Source of the DNA: Gordonia humi
Lineage (GTDB): Bacteria; Actinomycetota; Actinomycetes; Mycobacteriales; Mycobacteriaceae
Direction: 5' to 3'
DNA: 64,000 nucleotides
Assembly (NCBI RefSeq): GCF_014197435.1
Contig: NZ_JACIFP010000001.1
Coordinates: 4,340,001-4,404,000 of the forward strand
Positions 26,008 through 34,532 of the stretch are shown here, piece after piece (within the stretch, counting starts at the first letter, position 1; each line of letters begins with the position of its first letter). Below the pieces are notes generated by a model that saw nothing but the letters and a program-made list of their open reading frames with translations, made no database searches and was not told where the DNA came from. The translations under genes were made by a program, and so were the position numbers.

Positions 26008-26861
26008 GCATCCTGAACGAGACCTACACCCTGTCCAACGGCGTCGAGATCCCGAAGCTGGGGCTCGGTACCTGGTTCATCGACGACGGCGACGCCGCCG
26101 ACGCGGTGAGGGCCGCGATCGAGATCGGCTACCGCAACATCGACACCGCCCAGGCCTACGGCAACGAACGCGGCGTCGGCGAAGGCGTCCGCGCCTCCGG
26201 CGTGGCCCGCGACGAGCTGTTCGTCTCCACGAAGCTCGCCGCCGAGGTCAAGGACTACGATCGGGCCGTGGCCGCGATCGACGGGTCCCTGGCCGAGCTG
26301 GACATCGACTACATCGATCTCATGCTGATCCACGCGCCGCAACCCTGGGAGGACTTCCGCGGCGGCGACTACTCGGACGGCAACCGTGCCGCGTGGAAGG
26401 CGCTGGAGGAGGCCTATGAGGCGGGAAGGATCCGCGCGATCGGGGTCTCGAACTTCCTTCCGGACGAGTTGGACGACGTCCTCGAGAACGGCACCGTCGC
26501 GGCGCACGTCAATCAGATCCTCGTCCACGCGGGTAACACGCCCCGCGATCTGATCGCCCATTGCCAGGGCAAGGACGTCCTGGTCGAGGCGTACTCCCCC
26601 ATCGCCCACGGTCAGATCCTGGGCAACGCGCGCATCGCGGCCATCGCGAGGAGGTACGACGTCTCCGTACCGCAGCTGTGCATCCGCTACACGCTCCAGC
26701 TCGGCGCGGTCTCGCTGCCCAAGACCGCCGACCCCGACCACATGCGCCCCAACGCCCGGGTCGACTTCGAGATCTCCGAGGCCGATATGGAGGCACTGGC
26801 CGACCTGGAGGAGAAGGACTACGGCGAGCACGCCGAGTTCCCCGTCTACCGAGGCGAGTGA
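26004..26861 (+). CDS. Aldo/keto reductase
   Basis: A 285-residue NADPH-dependent reductase of the 2,5-diketo-D-gluconate reductase-like group. The tetrad is visible: Asp and Tyr in NIDTAQAYGNE, Lys in FVSTKLAAE, His in LMLIHAPQPW; the GVSNFLPDELDDVL and VEAYSPIAHG segments are typical. The ATG overlaps the cupin stop (ATGA), so it is the last gene of a translationally coupled three-gene unit whose first gene is damaged. Substrate unknown. Confidence 0.92.
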   Translation: MSILNETYTLSNGVEIPKLGLGTWFIDDGDAADAVRAAIEIGYRNIDTAQAYGNERGVGEGVRASGVARDELFVSTKLAAEVKDYDRAVAAIDGSLAELDIDYIDLMLIHAPQPWEDFRGGDYSDGNRAAWKALEEAYEAGRIRAIGVSNFLPDELDDVLENGTVAAHVNQILVHAGNTPRDLIAHCQGKDVLVEAYSPIAHGQILGNARIAAIARRYDVSVPQLCIRYTLQLGAVSLPKTADPDHMRPNARVDFEISEADMEALADLEEKDYGEHAEFPVYRGE

Positions 26862-26991
26862 CCGTGGACGGACGAGTGTCAGCCCAGTCGGGCAGATGCA
26901 TCTCCCGAGTGATCCGCTGATGAGAACCGCGTCCGGACGGCTCGACGACCGGGTGCCGCCGGGCGCGAACTCGTGGGCGGATCGGAATCGA

Positions 26992-28740
26992 TCATCTGCC
27001 GAGGGTCGCAGCGTGCAGACGCGCGTACGCACCGCCTTCTCGGCGCACCAGGTGCCCGTGGCTCCCGCATTCGACGACGCGCCCGCGCTCCATCACGACG
27101 ATGCGATCAGCCGTCTCCGCGTGTGCGAAGCGGTGGGCGACGATGACCGCGGTCCGCCCCCGGACCACCGCGTCCACGGCCCCGTCCAGAGCTCCGTCCA
27201 CGCCACCGTGTGCGGTCGCCTCGTCGAGCACCACGACCGCCGGATCCGCCAGCAGCACGCGGGCCAGGGCGAGCTGTTGAATGCGAGCATCATCGAGGTC
27301 GTTCCCGAGGACGGCGTCCAGGCCCCCCTCGAGTCGGTGCGCCCAGTCGGCCTCCACCGTGTCCAGAGCCGACCACAGGTCGGTGTCCGAGGCATCGGGA
27401 TCGGCCAGCCGGAGGTTGTCTGCGAGCGTGCCGGCGAACAGATGGGTGTCCTGCGTGACCAACAGAACCGCGCGCCGGTCGCCGCACCAGGCCTCCGCGG
27501 CCGGCACCCCTCCGATGAGTACTTCTCCCGATCGTGGGACGAGTACGCCCGCGATCAGTTGCGCGAGGGTGGACTTGCCCGAACCGGATGCGCCCACGAG
27601 TACCGCGGTGCCTCCCGCAGGCACGTCCACGGAGATCTCGTCGAGGACGTCGTCGGCATCCGGTCGATACCTGTACGTCAGCGAGCGAATGCTGATGCCG
27701 GCGTCCGCGACCTCCCTGCGGATCGCGCTGTCCGGGTCGACGAGGAGCACGCCCACCAGTCGTCCGAGACCCGCGGCGGCACGCTGCAGGTCGTCGATAC
27801 TCGACAGCAGTGAGCCGATCGGGGCGAACAGTCGATGGAAGAACAGCGCGGCGGCGGTCACGGCCCCCACCGTCAGGCCCGCATCCGCGACGCGCCAGAA
27901 GCCCACGGCCAGAACCGCGGCCAGGCCTAAGAACTCACCCAGGTTGAGGCCGCCGTTGAATCGGTTGCGGGCCTGCGTCGTCTCACGCTGTGTCTCGACC
28001 GCGGTGAGGCTCCGCAGCGAGATCCGCGCCAGGTGCTGGGTGTGTGCCCGATCGGCCACCACCGTGTCGGAGCCGCGGACGCTCTCGATGATCGTCTGTC
28101 CCCGCGCGGCCTCCTCTCGGCGCAGCCGACGGTACAGCGGCCGGGATCGGCGCAAGAAGCGCATGGTCGTGAGCACCTCGACCGGTACGGCCACCAACGC
28201 CGCCAATGCCAACCACGGGTCCAGCGCCACCAGCCCCACGAGCGTCAGGACGATCACGAATGCAGCCTGTACGAACCTGGGCAGTACGCTCGACACGGAC
28301 TGGGTGATCGCCTCGACGTCCCCGGTGACGCGGGAGACGACGTCCGACGTGCCTGCGTCCTCCACCAGTCGCTGGTCGAGTCGCACCGCGGCGGCGAACA
28401 CCTCCTCCCGAAGCTCGGCGAGCGCCCGTTGCAGGCAGACGACCAGTAGCCGTCCTCCCACGAGCAGCAGAGCCGCCGACAAGGCCCCGGTCCCGGCGAC
28501 GAGTCCGGCTCGAACGGCCACGTCGACGAGCTGCCCGTCGTCAAGGACCTCGTCGACGATCTGGCCGAGCAGAATCGGAGTGAGCAGCGACGTCGCGGAC
28601 CCGAGCAGCAACACCACCGTGGCCGCCGTCAACATGGCCGCCTGACGCCGGAGGAGCGCAGCCAGATGTCGCCAGCTCTCGCGGCCGTCCGCGACTGGCA
28701 GATCGCCGGTCTCTGATCCGGCCTCGGAGTTCGGTGTCAT
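26992..28740 (-). CDS. ABC exporter-fold half-transporter, IrtB-like, with degenerate signature loop
   Basis: A 582-residue protein with an N-terminal six-helix transmembrane domain (about 30-320) and a C-terminal ATPase domain. Walker A is GASGSGKST and Walker B VVVLDEATA. The LSGGQ signature is replaced by LDDARIQQLALAR, and the D-loop is HGGVDG instead of SALD. Its start overlaps the stop of the upstream half-transporter (ATGA), so the two should form a heterodimer with one consensus and one degenerate ATP site. IrtAB/YbtPQ-type exporter folds import ferric siderophores; the neighbouring FecBCDE and SIP genes support that role, but export remains possible. Confidence 0.88.
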   Translation of the reverse strand: MTPNSEAGSETGDLPVADGRESWRHLAALLRRQAAMLTAATVVLLLGSATSLLTPILLGQIVDEVLDDGQLVDVAVRAGLVAGTGALSAALLLVGGRLLVVCLQRALAELREEVFAAAVRLDQRLVEDAGTSDVVSRVTGDVEAITQSVSSVLPRFVQAAFVIVLTLVGLVALDPWLALAALVAVPVEVLTTMRFLRRSRPLYRRLRREEAARGQTIIESVRGSDTVVADRAHTQHLARISLRSLTAVETQRETTQARNRFNGGLNLGEFLGLAAVLAVGFWRVADAGLTVGAVTAAALFFHRLFAPIGSLLSSIDDLQRAAAGLGRLVGVLLVDPDSAIRREVADAGISIRSLTYRYRPDADDVLDEISVDVPAGGTAVLVGASGSGKSTLAQLIAGVLVPRSGEVLIGGVPAAEAWCGDRRAVLLVTQDTHLFAGTLADNLRLADPDASDTDLWSALDTVEADWAHRLEGGLDAVLGNDLDDARIQQLALARVLLADPAVVVLDEATAHGGVDGALDGAVDAVVRGRTAVIVAHRFAHAETADRIVVMERGRVVECGSHGHLVRREGGAYARLHAATLGR

Positions 28741-30401
28741 CGATCGACTCCTGCCGACGACTCTTGACGGCTCTCGTTCGAGAGTGCGAGTTCTGAGCTG
28801 GTCAGGTCGACGACCCGGTGACAGGAGTGCAGCAGGAGACTGCTCGACGTCACGACCACGATCGTGCGACCGAGTCGGCGCAGGCCCTCGGCTACGTGCA
28901 GTTCGGTCAGCGGGTCCAGCGCAGACGTGGGCTCGTCGAGAACCACCACCTCCGCCGGCGAGTGCAGGGCGCGCGCGAGCAGCACGCGCTGGCGCTGTCC
29001 GCCGGAGAGCCGCCGTCCTCTCTCGCCGACTTGAGCGTCGGGCGATCCCACGTGTTCGAGGACGTCGTCGAGCGCCACCGCCCGGATCACCTCCGCGTCC
29101 CAGCCCTCGTCCCCGAGTCCGGTGACGTTCTCGCGCAGGGTGCCCGTGAACACGGCCGCATCGTGAGGCGGGGACGCCACCACCGTCCGATACTCGTCCG
29201 GCCCGGCCGCCAGCGCGTCCACTCCGTACACGCTCACCTCGCCTGACCCAGGCAGAGTGCGCAGCGACAGCCGAGCGGACACCGCTCGCGCCATGGCCGC
29301 TCCGCTGACCCGCACACCCACCAGGCGCCCGGTGATCGTCTCCACCACAGTGGAGTCCGTCGTCCAGGTCAACGCCGCGGCCTCGGATTCGCGCACCGCG
29401 GCGTCCCCGGCGGGAAGTACGAACGGCTCCGACAGAAGCGCGTGCACGCGGTGCGACGAGGCCCGCTTATGAGCCCAGTTGGCACCGAAAGTGCCGATGT
29501 ACTCGAGCGCCCGCTGAAGGAACTGCGCGAGAGCCACGACGGTCACCAACTGTCCCGGAGTGATGTCTCCGCGTAGAGCCATCCACGCCGCGGCGAACGT
29601 GAGCACCCCCAGGTACACGACCGAGACCGCCGTACTCACCGCCTGATAGGTCAGCAGCCGATGTGCCGCCGCGACGGCGCCCCGCATCGATCCCGCGGAC
29701 GCGACACGGTAACGCCGCACCACCTCGTCTTCTGCGCCCAGGCCGCGCACGATCCGCAGTCCCGACATCACGTCGGTCGCGACCTCGCTGGCAGCGGCGA
29801 CCGAGGACTGTTCGGCCAGACCCACTCTCTCCAACGGCCGCGCGAGCACCTGCATGCCGAACAGGACCGCGAGGGCTCCCACGAAGACGCCGATCCCGAG
29901 CGGAACGGAGATCACCAGCAATGCGATGCCTGCCGTCGACAGAGCCGCCAGTGTCGCACCTTGCAGAGCGATGCTCCACGCCACGCCGGCGACCCGGTAC
30001 GTGTCCGAACTGGCCACCGACAGCACCTCCCCCGTTCCTCGACGGGCCGCGCGGCCGCGGGGATGCAGCACCCGGCCGATGGCGAGCTGACGAAGATCGT
30101 GCTCGCCGTGTCCGTACACGCGAACCATCGCCAGCGCCGCGGACTGATAGCTCAGCGAGAGCACGACGAATACCGCGGCCAGCACCCCGATCCAGAGCGC
30201 GAGCGCCGCGGTGTCGCGACGGACGACGGCGAGGTCGACGACGACCCCGATGAGTATCGGGATCGCCGTCTCACATGCCTGGTGCAAGATGTAGCCGAAA
30301 GTCGCGAAGCCCAGGCGTCGGCCCCGCCCGTCTCGTGCCAGAGCGAGCGTGAGCATTGAGCCGACAGTGGCCGCCGCGGGAAGCTCGAGGGTGGTGTGCA
30401 T
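28737..30401 (-). CDS. ABC exporter-fold half-transporter, IrtA-like
   Basis: About 554 residues: transmembrane domain ([23 protein letters not shown] onward) and ATPase domain with full signature [16 protein letters not shown] and Walker [13 protein letters not shown]. Its Walker A position is unusual: the region reads [15 protein letters not shown], without GxxGxGKS/T, so this subunit appears unable to bind ATP in the canonical way. It is complementary to its partner, which has Walker A but lacks the signature. The start is ATG 30401 or GTG 30464; the longer frame to 30797 overlaps the divergent AraC gene and is rejected. An IdeR-like box lies at 30494-30512. Confidence 0.85.
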   Translation of the reverse strand: MHTTLELPAAATVGSMLTLALARDGRGRRLGFATFGYILHQACETAIPILIGVVVDLAVVRRDTAALALWIGVLAAVFVVLSLSYQSAALAMVRVYGHGEHDLRQLAIGRVLHPRGRAARRGTGEVLSVASSDTYRVAGVAWSIALQGATLAALSTAGIALLVISVPLGIGVFVGALAVLFGMQVLARPLERVGLAEQSSVAAASEVATDVMSGLRIVRGLGAEDEVVRRYRVASAGSMRGAVAAAHRLLTYQAVSTAVSVVYLGVLTFAAAWMALRGDITPGQLVTVVALAQFLQRALEYIGTFGANWAHKRASSHRVHALLSEPFVLPAGDAAVRESEAAALTWTTDSTVVETITGRLVGVRVSGAAMARAVSARLSLRTLPGSGEVSVYGVDALAAGPDEYRTVVASPPHDAAVFTGTLRENVTGLGDEGWDAEVIRAVALDDVLEHVGSPDAQVGERGRRLSGGQRQRVLLARALHSPAEVVVLDEPTSALDPLTELHVAEGLRRLGRTIVVVTSSSLLLHSCHRVVDLTSSELALSNESRQESSAGVDR

Positions 30402-30493
30402 GAACAGCAACACTAGGTACCGCGGCTTCCCCGGGGCGGACCGTTTCTGTCGTGTATCGGACACACGCGTGATCTCGCCCCGCCACCGGATAG

Positions 30494-30512
30494 TAAGGTG
30501 ACCCTTACCGAA
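30494..30512. promoter_or_regulatory. IdeR/DtxR-like iron box
   Basis: TAAGGTGACCCTTACCGAA matches the IdeR consensus TTAGGTTAGGCTAACCTAA at 13 of 19 positions, including both AGGT and TNACC half-sites. It lies between the divergent IrtA-like ABC gene and the AraC gene (start 30528), so iron-loaded IdeR would be expected to shut off both. Confidence 0.72.
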
Positions 30513-30527
30513 TAGCGTGGAGGATGC

Positions 30528-31346
30528 ATGACCGCACGAGTGAGCGAACGGCCGATCGAAGGACCGGAGCCCGACCTCTGCGGACGAGCAGTCCCCGAAG
30601 GGTTCCTGCTCACGACCACCAGCGAGAGCGTCTGGTGGCACCCCACGCTCGAGCACCGGTGTTCGAGCAGACCTCACCGCCACAGCGAGCACGTCGTCAT
30701 GTGGCCCGACGTCCGCTCGGCGACGATCACCGTGAGCGGAGAGCTGTGGCCCCTCTCTCTCGGAGAAGGAGCCTGGCTGCCGGCCGGTACCCTCCACTCG
30801 GTCAATGAAGCGAACTCAGCCCTGGTGTGCTGCACCCACATCCATCCGCACGCGGTGGAAGCGGAGGCGGGCGAGCCGCATACGGTGACCATGAACACCG
30901 CCCTGCGCGAGATGCTGCTGCACCTGGCCCACACCGGAATGGAACGCGACCGCAGACTCCGCGCTCAACAGGTGTGCTTGGAGATGATCGCCGACGAAGC
31001 GCAGCCTCCCGTGCGGGTTCCGACACCGGAGGATCCTCGAATCCGCACTCTCGCCGAGGCGATCATGGCCGATCCCGCGGACGACAGTTCGTTGGAGGAC
31101 TGGGCGTGGCGCACGTCCATGAGTGCGCGAACCATCGCCAGGGCCTTCCGTGCGGAGACCGGTATGACCTTCACGCAGTGGCGAACCCGGGTGCGCATGG
31201 TCGCGGCGGTCGAGCTCCTGGGCGTCGGAATGCCGGTGGGACTAGTCGCCAAACGCGTCGGTTACGCGACGACCAGCGCTTTCAGTGCCGCCTTCGGCCG
31301 AACGATGGGTCGCCCGCCGCGGCACTATCAGCCGACCCGTGTCTGA
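30528..31346 (+). CDS. AraC-family regulator of the siderophore locus
   Basis: A 272-residue protein with an N-terminal cupin-like sensor (HRHSEHVVMWPDVRS, AWLPAGTLHSV) and a C-terminal double helix-turn-helix AraC domain (SLEDWAWRTSMSARTIARAFRAETGMTFTQWRTRVRMVAAVELL, then VAKRVGYATTSAFSAAFGRTMGRPPRHY). GGAGG precedes the ATG. It lies between the IrtAB-like pair (divergent) and the FecB operon (same strand), directly after an IdeR-like box. It may activate uptake genes in response to the ferric siderophore, as other AraC-type regulators of siderophore loci do; this is inference. Confidence 0.9.
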   Translation: MTARVSERPIEGPEPDLCGRAVPEGFLLTTTSESVWWHPTLEHRCSSRPHRHSEHVVMWPDVRSATITVSGELWPLSLGEGAWLPAGTLHSVNEANSALVCCTHIHPHAVEAEAGEPHTVTMNTALREMLLHLAHTGMERDRRLRAQQVCLEMIADEAQPPVRVPTPEDPRIRTLAEAIMADPADDSSLEDWAWRTSMSARTIARAFRAETGMTFTQWRTRVRMVAAVELLGVGMPVGLVAKRVGYATTSAFSAAFGRTMGRPPRHYQPTRV

Positions 31347-31383
31347 GCGACGACGATCGAGGTGTCTGATCTACGACAGGATG

Positions 31384-31399
31384 TGTCGGCCAGCCGACA
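31384..31399. terminator. Short hairpin between AraC and FecB genes
   Basis: TGTCGGC-CA-GCCGACA, a perfect 7-base stem with a 2-base centre, lies 38 bases after the AraC stop and 20 bases before the second iron box. No T-tract. It could be a weak terminator or, being a palindrome, a binding site for the AraC protein or another regulator. Confidence 0.35.
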
Positions 31400-31419
31400 G
31401 CCTCCCCTCCTAGGATCTT

Positions 31420-31438
31420 TTAGGTATCCCTAACCTCG
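31420..31438. promoter_or_regulatory. IdeR/DtxR-like iron box upstream of FecB
   Basis: TTAGGTATCCCTAACCTCG matches TTAGGTTAGGCTAACCTAA at 13 of 19 positions with both half-sites (TTAGGT and CTAACCT) exact. It lies 34 bases before the FecB ATG, at the expected promoter position of the uptake operon. Confidence 0.8.
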
Positions 31439-31471
31439 TGTCGCATCTCTGCGCCTCCAGAAGGAACCTCC

Positions 31472-32521
31472 ATGCATCGTCCCCGCCTCCCACGTCTCGC
31501 CGCTCTCGCCGCCGCAGCGGCCCTGCTCCTCGGAGGATGCAGCACAGCCGATCCGACAGACGACTCCGGCGGCGCACCGGCGTCGTCGGATGCGGCCTTC
31601 CCCGTGACCATCGAGCACGCACACGGCAGCACCACGATCGAGAGCAAACCCGAACGCATCGTGACCCTCGGCTGGATGGCCGAAGACGCCGTCGCCTCGC
31701 TCGGAGTCGCGCCGGTCGGAGTTCCGAAGAACTATTCGGGCGCCGACGGATACTCGGACTGGTTCAGCGAGTACGTCACCGACGAGCTGCACGCCGAGCT
31801 GCCCGAGATCATCGAGGTCGACGGGGAGGGCGAGTTCGACATCGAGCAGATCCTCACGCTGGAACCCGACCTGATCCTCGCGCCGCATTCGGGTATGACC
31901 GAGGTGCAGTACGAGCGGATGAGCGAGATCGCCCCCACCGTGCCCTACGCGAAGACCCCGTGGTTCTCCGCCCCGTGGCAGGACTTCACCCGCAACGTCG
32001 GACTCGCCATGGGAGAGAAGGAACTGGCCGAGACCCGGATCCGCGAGACCGAGCAGCTCATCGCGGACGCCGCCGCCGATCATCCGGACCTGAAGGGCAC
32101 CGACTTCATCTACGGGGTGACCCTGTGGGAGGGCGAAACCGAGCTCGGCGTCTACGTCGCAGACGATCCGCGCGTCCAGTTCGTCCACGAATTCGGTCTC
32201 GTCGACAGCCCGAGTCTTGAGGCGGCGACGGCGGGCACCAAGGAGTTCACGGGCGGAATCAGTCTGGAGAAGCTCGACACGCTCAAGACAGACGTGTTCA
32301 TCGGGTGGGAAGGCGGCGCGGGACGGACGGAAGCCACCCTGCAGAATCCGCTCGTGTCCCGCTGGGCGCCGATCGCACGGGGTTCGTACTACATCATGAA
32401 CGACAAGGGCTTCGCGATGGCGACCAGTGCCCCCACGGTGCTGAGTATCCCGTGGGTTCTCGAACAGGGCTTTCTCGACGACCTGTCGAGCGCCGTCAAC
32501 GGCGGCGCCGTCATCCGCTGA
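31472..32521 (+). CDS. Iron-siderophore ABC transporter substrate-binding lipoprotein (FecB-like)
   Basis: Captures a ferric siderophore outside the membrane. The 349-residue precursor has a lipoprotein signal peptide ending in LLLGGCS (lipid-attachment Cys near residue 26). The periplasmic-binding-protein domain of the TroA/FhuD type follows: FPVTIEHAHGSTTIESKPERIVTLGWMAEDAVASLGVAPVGV and ILTLEPDLILAP. GAAGGAACC precedes the ATG and an IdeR-like box precedes that. It is the first gene of the FecB-SIP-FecC-FecD-FecE operon. The siderophore identity is not visible. Confidence 0.93.
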   Translation: MHRPRLPRLAALAAAAALLLGGCSTADPTDDSGGAPASSDAAFPVTIEHAHGSTTIESKPERIVTLGWMAEDAVASLGVAPVGVPKNYSGADGYSDWFSEYVTDELHAELPEIIEVDGEGEFDIEQILTLEPDLILAPHSGMTEVQYERMSEIAPTVPYAKTPWFSAPWQDFTRNVGLAMGEKELAETRIRETEQLIADAAADHPDLKGTDFIYGVTLWEGETELGVYVADDPRVQFVHEFGLVDSPSLEAATAGTKEFTGGISLEKLDTLKTDVFIGWEGGAGRTEATLQNPLVSRWAPIARGSYYIMNDKGFAMATSAPTVLSIPWVLEQGFLDDLSSAVNGGAVIR

Positions 32522-32583
32522 GCCCATCGCGCATTCCCTCGCCGCGCCCCGCACCTCCCGCATTCGAAAGGACCGACTCTCCC

Positions 32584-33480
32584 ATGTCTGACCTGCCCGA
32601 CCACTACGAACCGCGTATCCACCGAGCGGAGGTGACGTCGACACAGAGGCTGACGCCCGGCATGATCCGCGTCGTCTTCGGCGGTGCGGACCTGAACGAC
32701 TTCCCGACCACGGGGGTCGGCGACGAGTACGTCCGGTTCTTCTTTCCCGAGGACCCCGACAAGGTCCCCGGACTGCCTCACATCTCCGGGCGAGGGTGGG
32801 AGTTCGCGGACGGGGTGGAGCAGTCGCAGGCGCGGGTGTACACGATCCGACGGCATTCGCCCGGCGCGCTCACCGTCGACTTCGTGGTCCACGACGGCGG
32901 TATCGCGGCCGCGTGGGCGTCTCAGGCACGTCCGGGACAGGTGCTCGGCATCAACCCGCCGTACGCGCTGTACGAGCGGCCCCCGACCACGAGGCGCCAG
33001 ATCCTGGTGGCGGACGAACCGGGCCTGCCCGCGGCGCTGCGGATCGCCGAGCACACGGCCGCAACAGTGCCGACCACGCTGGTGCTCGAGGTCCGCGGTG
33101 AAGAACACCGGGTGTCCGCCGAGGTCGAGGGGGTGGACTACCGGTGGTTGTCCGGGACCGGTAACGGACACAAGCCGAGCCAGCTCGAGGACGCACTGCG
33201 CCACCTCACCATCGGCGACGACACCTATGTCTGGGTCGCGACCGAGGGCCGTCTGAACAGGGCGATCCGGAAACATCTCCGACACGGACTCGGACTGCCC
33301 GCGAGTCACTACAAGTGCATCGCCTACTGGCAGGACGACGCGGAGGCGTGGCGAGCCCGCTACGACGAACTGGGCACGGAGTTCCGAGACCGGATCCGTG
33401 CGTTGTGGGCGGACAAGGAACGCGACTCGGAGGAGATCTTCGACGACGTGCAGCGGCTGTATGAGGTCGCCGGCCTGTGA
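32584..33480 (+). CDS. Siderophore-interacting protein (SIP, ferric-siderophore reductase)
   Basis: Releases iron from imported ferric siderophore by NAD(P)H-dependent reduction through FAD. The 298-residue protein has the FAD-binding domain (LTPGMIRVVFGG, ARVYTIRRHSPGALTVDFVVHDGGIAAAWASQARPGQVLGI) and a C-terminal SIP NAD(P)H domain (LVADEPGLPAALRIAEH, YVWVATEGRLNRAIRKHLR, KCIAYWQDD). ATG at 32584 after GAAAGGA-type sequence. Its stop overlaps the permease start (GTGA). Placed inside the uptake operon, so uptake and reduction would be co-expressed. Confidence 0.93.
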   Translation: MSDLPDHYEPRIHRAEVTSTQRLTPGMIRVVFGGADLNDFPTTGVGDEYVRFFFPEDPDKVPGLPHISGRGWEFADGVEQSQARVYTIRRHSPGALTVDFVVHDGGIAAAWASQARPGQVLGINPPYALYERPPTTRRQILVADEPGLPAALRIAEHTAATVPTTLVLEVRGEEHRVSAEVEGVDYRWLSGTGNGHKPSQLEDALRHLTIGDDTYVWVATEGRLNRAIRKHLRHGLGLPASHYKCIAYWQDDAEAWRARYDELGTEFRDRIRALWADKERDSEEIFDDVQRLYEVAGL

Positions 33481-34532
33481 CCGCACCGGTGGCCGCGAGC
33501 CGGCGACCCGAGACCGCCCGTGGTGTCGCTGCAACTAACCGGTTACGCCTGCTGGGTCTGGTGATCGCCGTCGTGGTTCTCGGGATCACCGTCGTCGTCA
33601 GCGTCTGCGTCGGTGCGCGGGACATCGCACCCTCCACGATCTGGGCCGCGATCACGAACTTCGACGTCGGGAACGACGAGCACGTCATGGTTCGCGAGCT
33701 GCGCGTGCCCCGCACGGTGGTCGGTCTCATCGTCGGACCGGCATTGGGCGTGTGCGGGGCGCTGATCCAGGCGTACACCCGCAACCCGCTCGCCGACCCC
33801 GGCGTTCTGGGCGTCAACGCGGGAGCCACCTTCGGGGTGGCGCTCGCCACCGGGCTGTTGGGATTCACCGCTCCGCTGGCCTATGTCTGGTTCGCGTTGG
33901 CCGGAGCCGCCGCGTGCACCATCGTCGTATACGTTCTGGGCGCGCTGGGGAGAAGCGGGGCCACACCGGTGAAGCTCACGATGGCCGGGGTGGCGTTCAG
34001 CGCCGTCCTCGGCGGCATGACCAGCGCGATCGTCCTGGCCAACCGCGAGACATTCGACGACATGCGGTTCTGGGGCGTCGGCGCGATCGGCGGCCGGTCG
34101 TTGGACACCGTGCTCTTCTTCTGTCCGCTGATCGTCCTCGGTCTGGTGCTGGCCGTGTACGTCGCACGACCGCTCAACGCGCTCGCTCTCGGCGACGACC
34201 TCGGTGTCACCCTCGGCGTGAAGACCGGACGGATTCGCATTCTGGTCGTGATCGCCGTGACCCTGCTCGCCGGGACTGCGACCGCGTTGGCCGGACCGAT
34301 CGGATTCGTGGGCCTGATGGTCCCTCACGCGGTGCGCTGGTTCGTCGGACCGGACCAGCGATGGATCGTTCCGTTCACCGTCGTGATGTCTGCGATCCTG
34401 CTTCTGGTCGCCGACATCATCGGCCGCATCATCCTTCCCAGCGGAGAGCTGCGGGTAGGTCTCGTGACGGCGATCGTCGGCGCCCCGGTGCTCATCATGC
34501 TCGCCCGACGCCGGTCGGTGAGCTCCCTGTGA
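33477..34532 (+). CDS. FecCD-family siderophore permease subunit 1
   Basis: A 351-residue inner-membrane permease with about ten hydrophobic helices. Family segments: LRVPRTVVGLIVGPALGVCGALIQAYTRNPLADPGVLGVNAGATFGV and the coupling region LALGDDLGVTLGVKTGRIRI. GPIGFVGLMVPHAVRWFVGPDQRW precedes the last helices. The GTG start overlaps the SIP stop, and its stop overlaps the next GTG, giving tight translational coupling. Forms a heterodimer with the next gene product. Confidence 0.92.
   Translation: MTAPVAASRRPETARGVAATNRLRLLGLVIAVVVLGITVVVSVCVGARDIAPSTIWAAITNFDVGNDEHVMVRELRVPRTVVGLIVGPALGVCGALIQAYTRNPLADPGVLGVNAGATFGVALATGLLGFTAPLAYVWFALAGAAACTIVVYVLGALGRSGATPVKLTMAGVAFSAVLGGMTSAIVLANRETFDDMRFWGVGAIGGRSLDTVLFFCPLIVLGLVLAVYVARPLNALALGDDLGVTLGVKTGRIRILVVIAVTLLAGTATALAGPIGFVGLMVPHAVRWFVGPDQRWIVPFTVVMSAILLLVADIIGRIILPSGELRVGLVTAIVGAPVLIMLARRRSVSSL

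Noticed and set aside
30402..30797. N-terminal extension of the IrtA-like ABC gene
   Set aside because: It would overlap the AraC gene and the iron box on the opposite strand; the sequence is unlike any transporter N-terminus.
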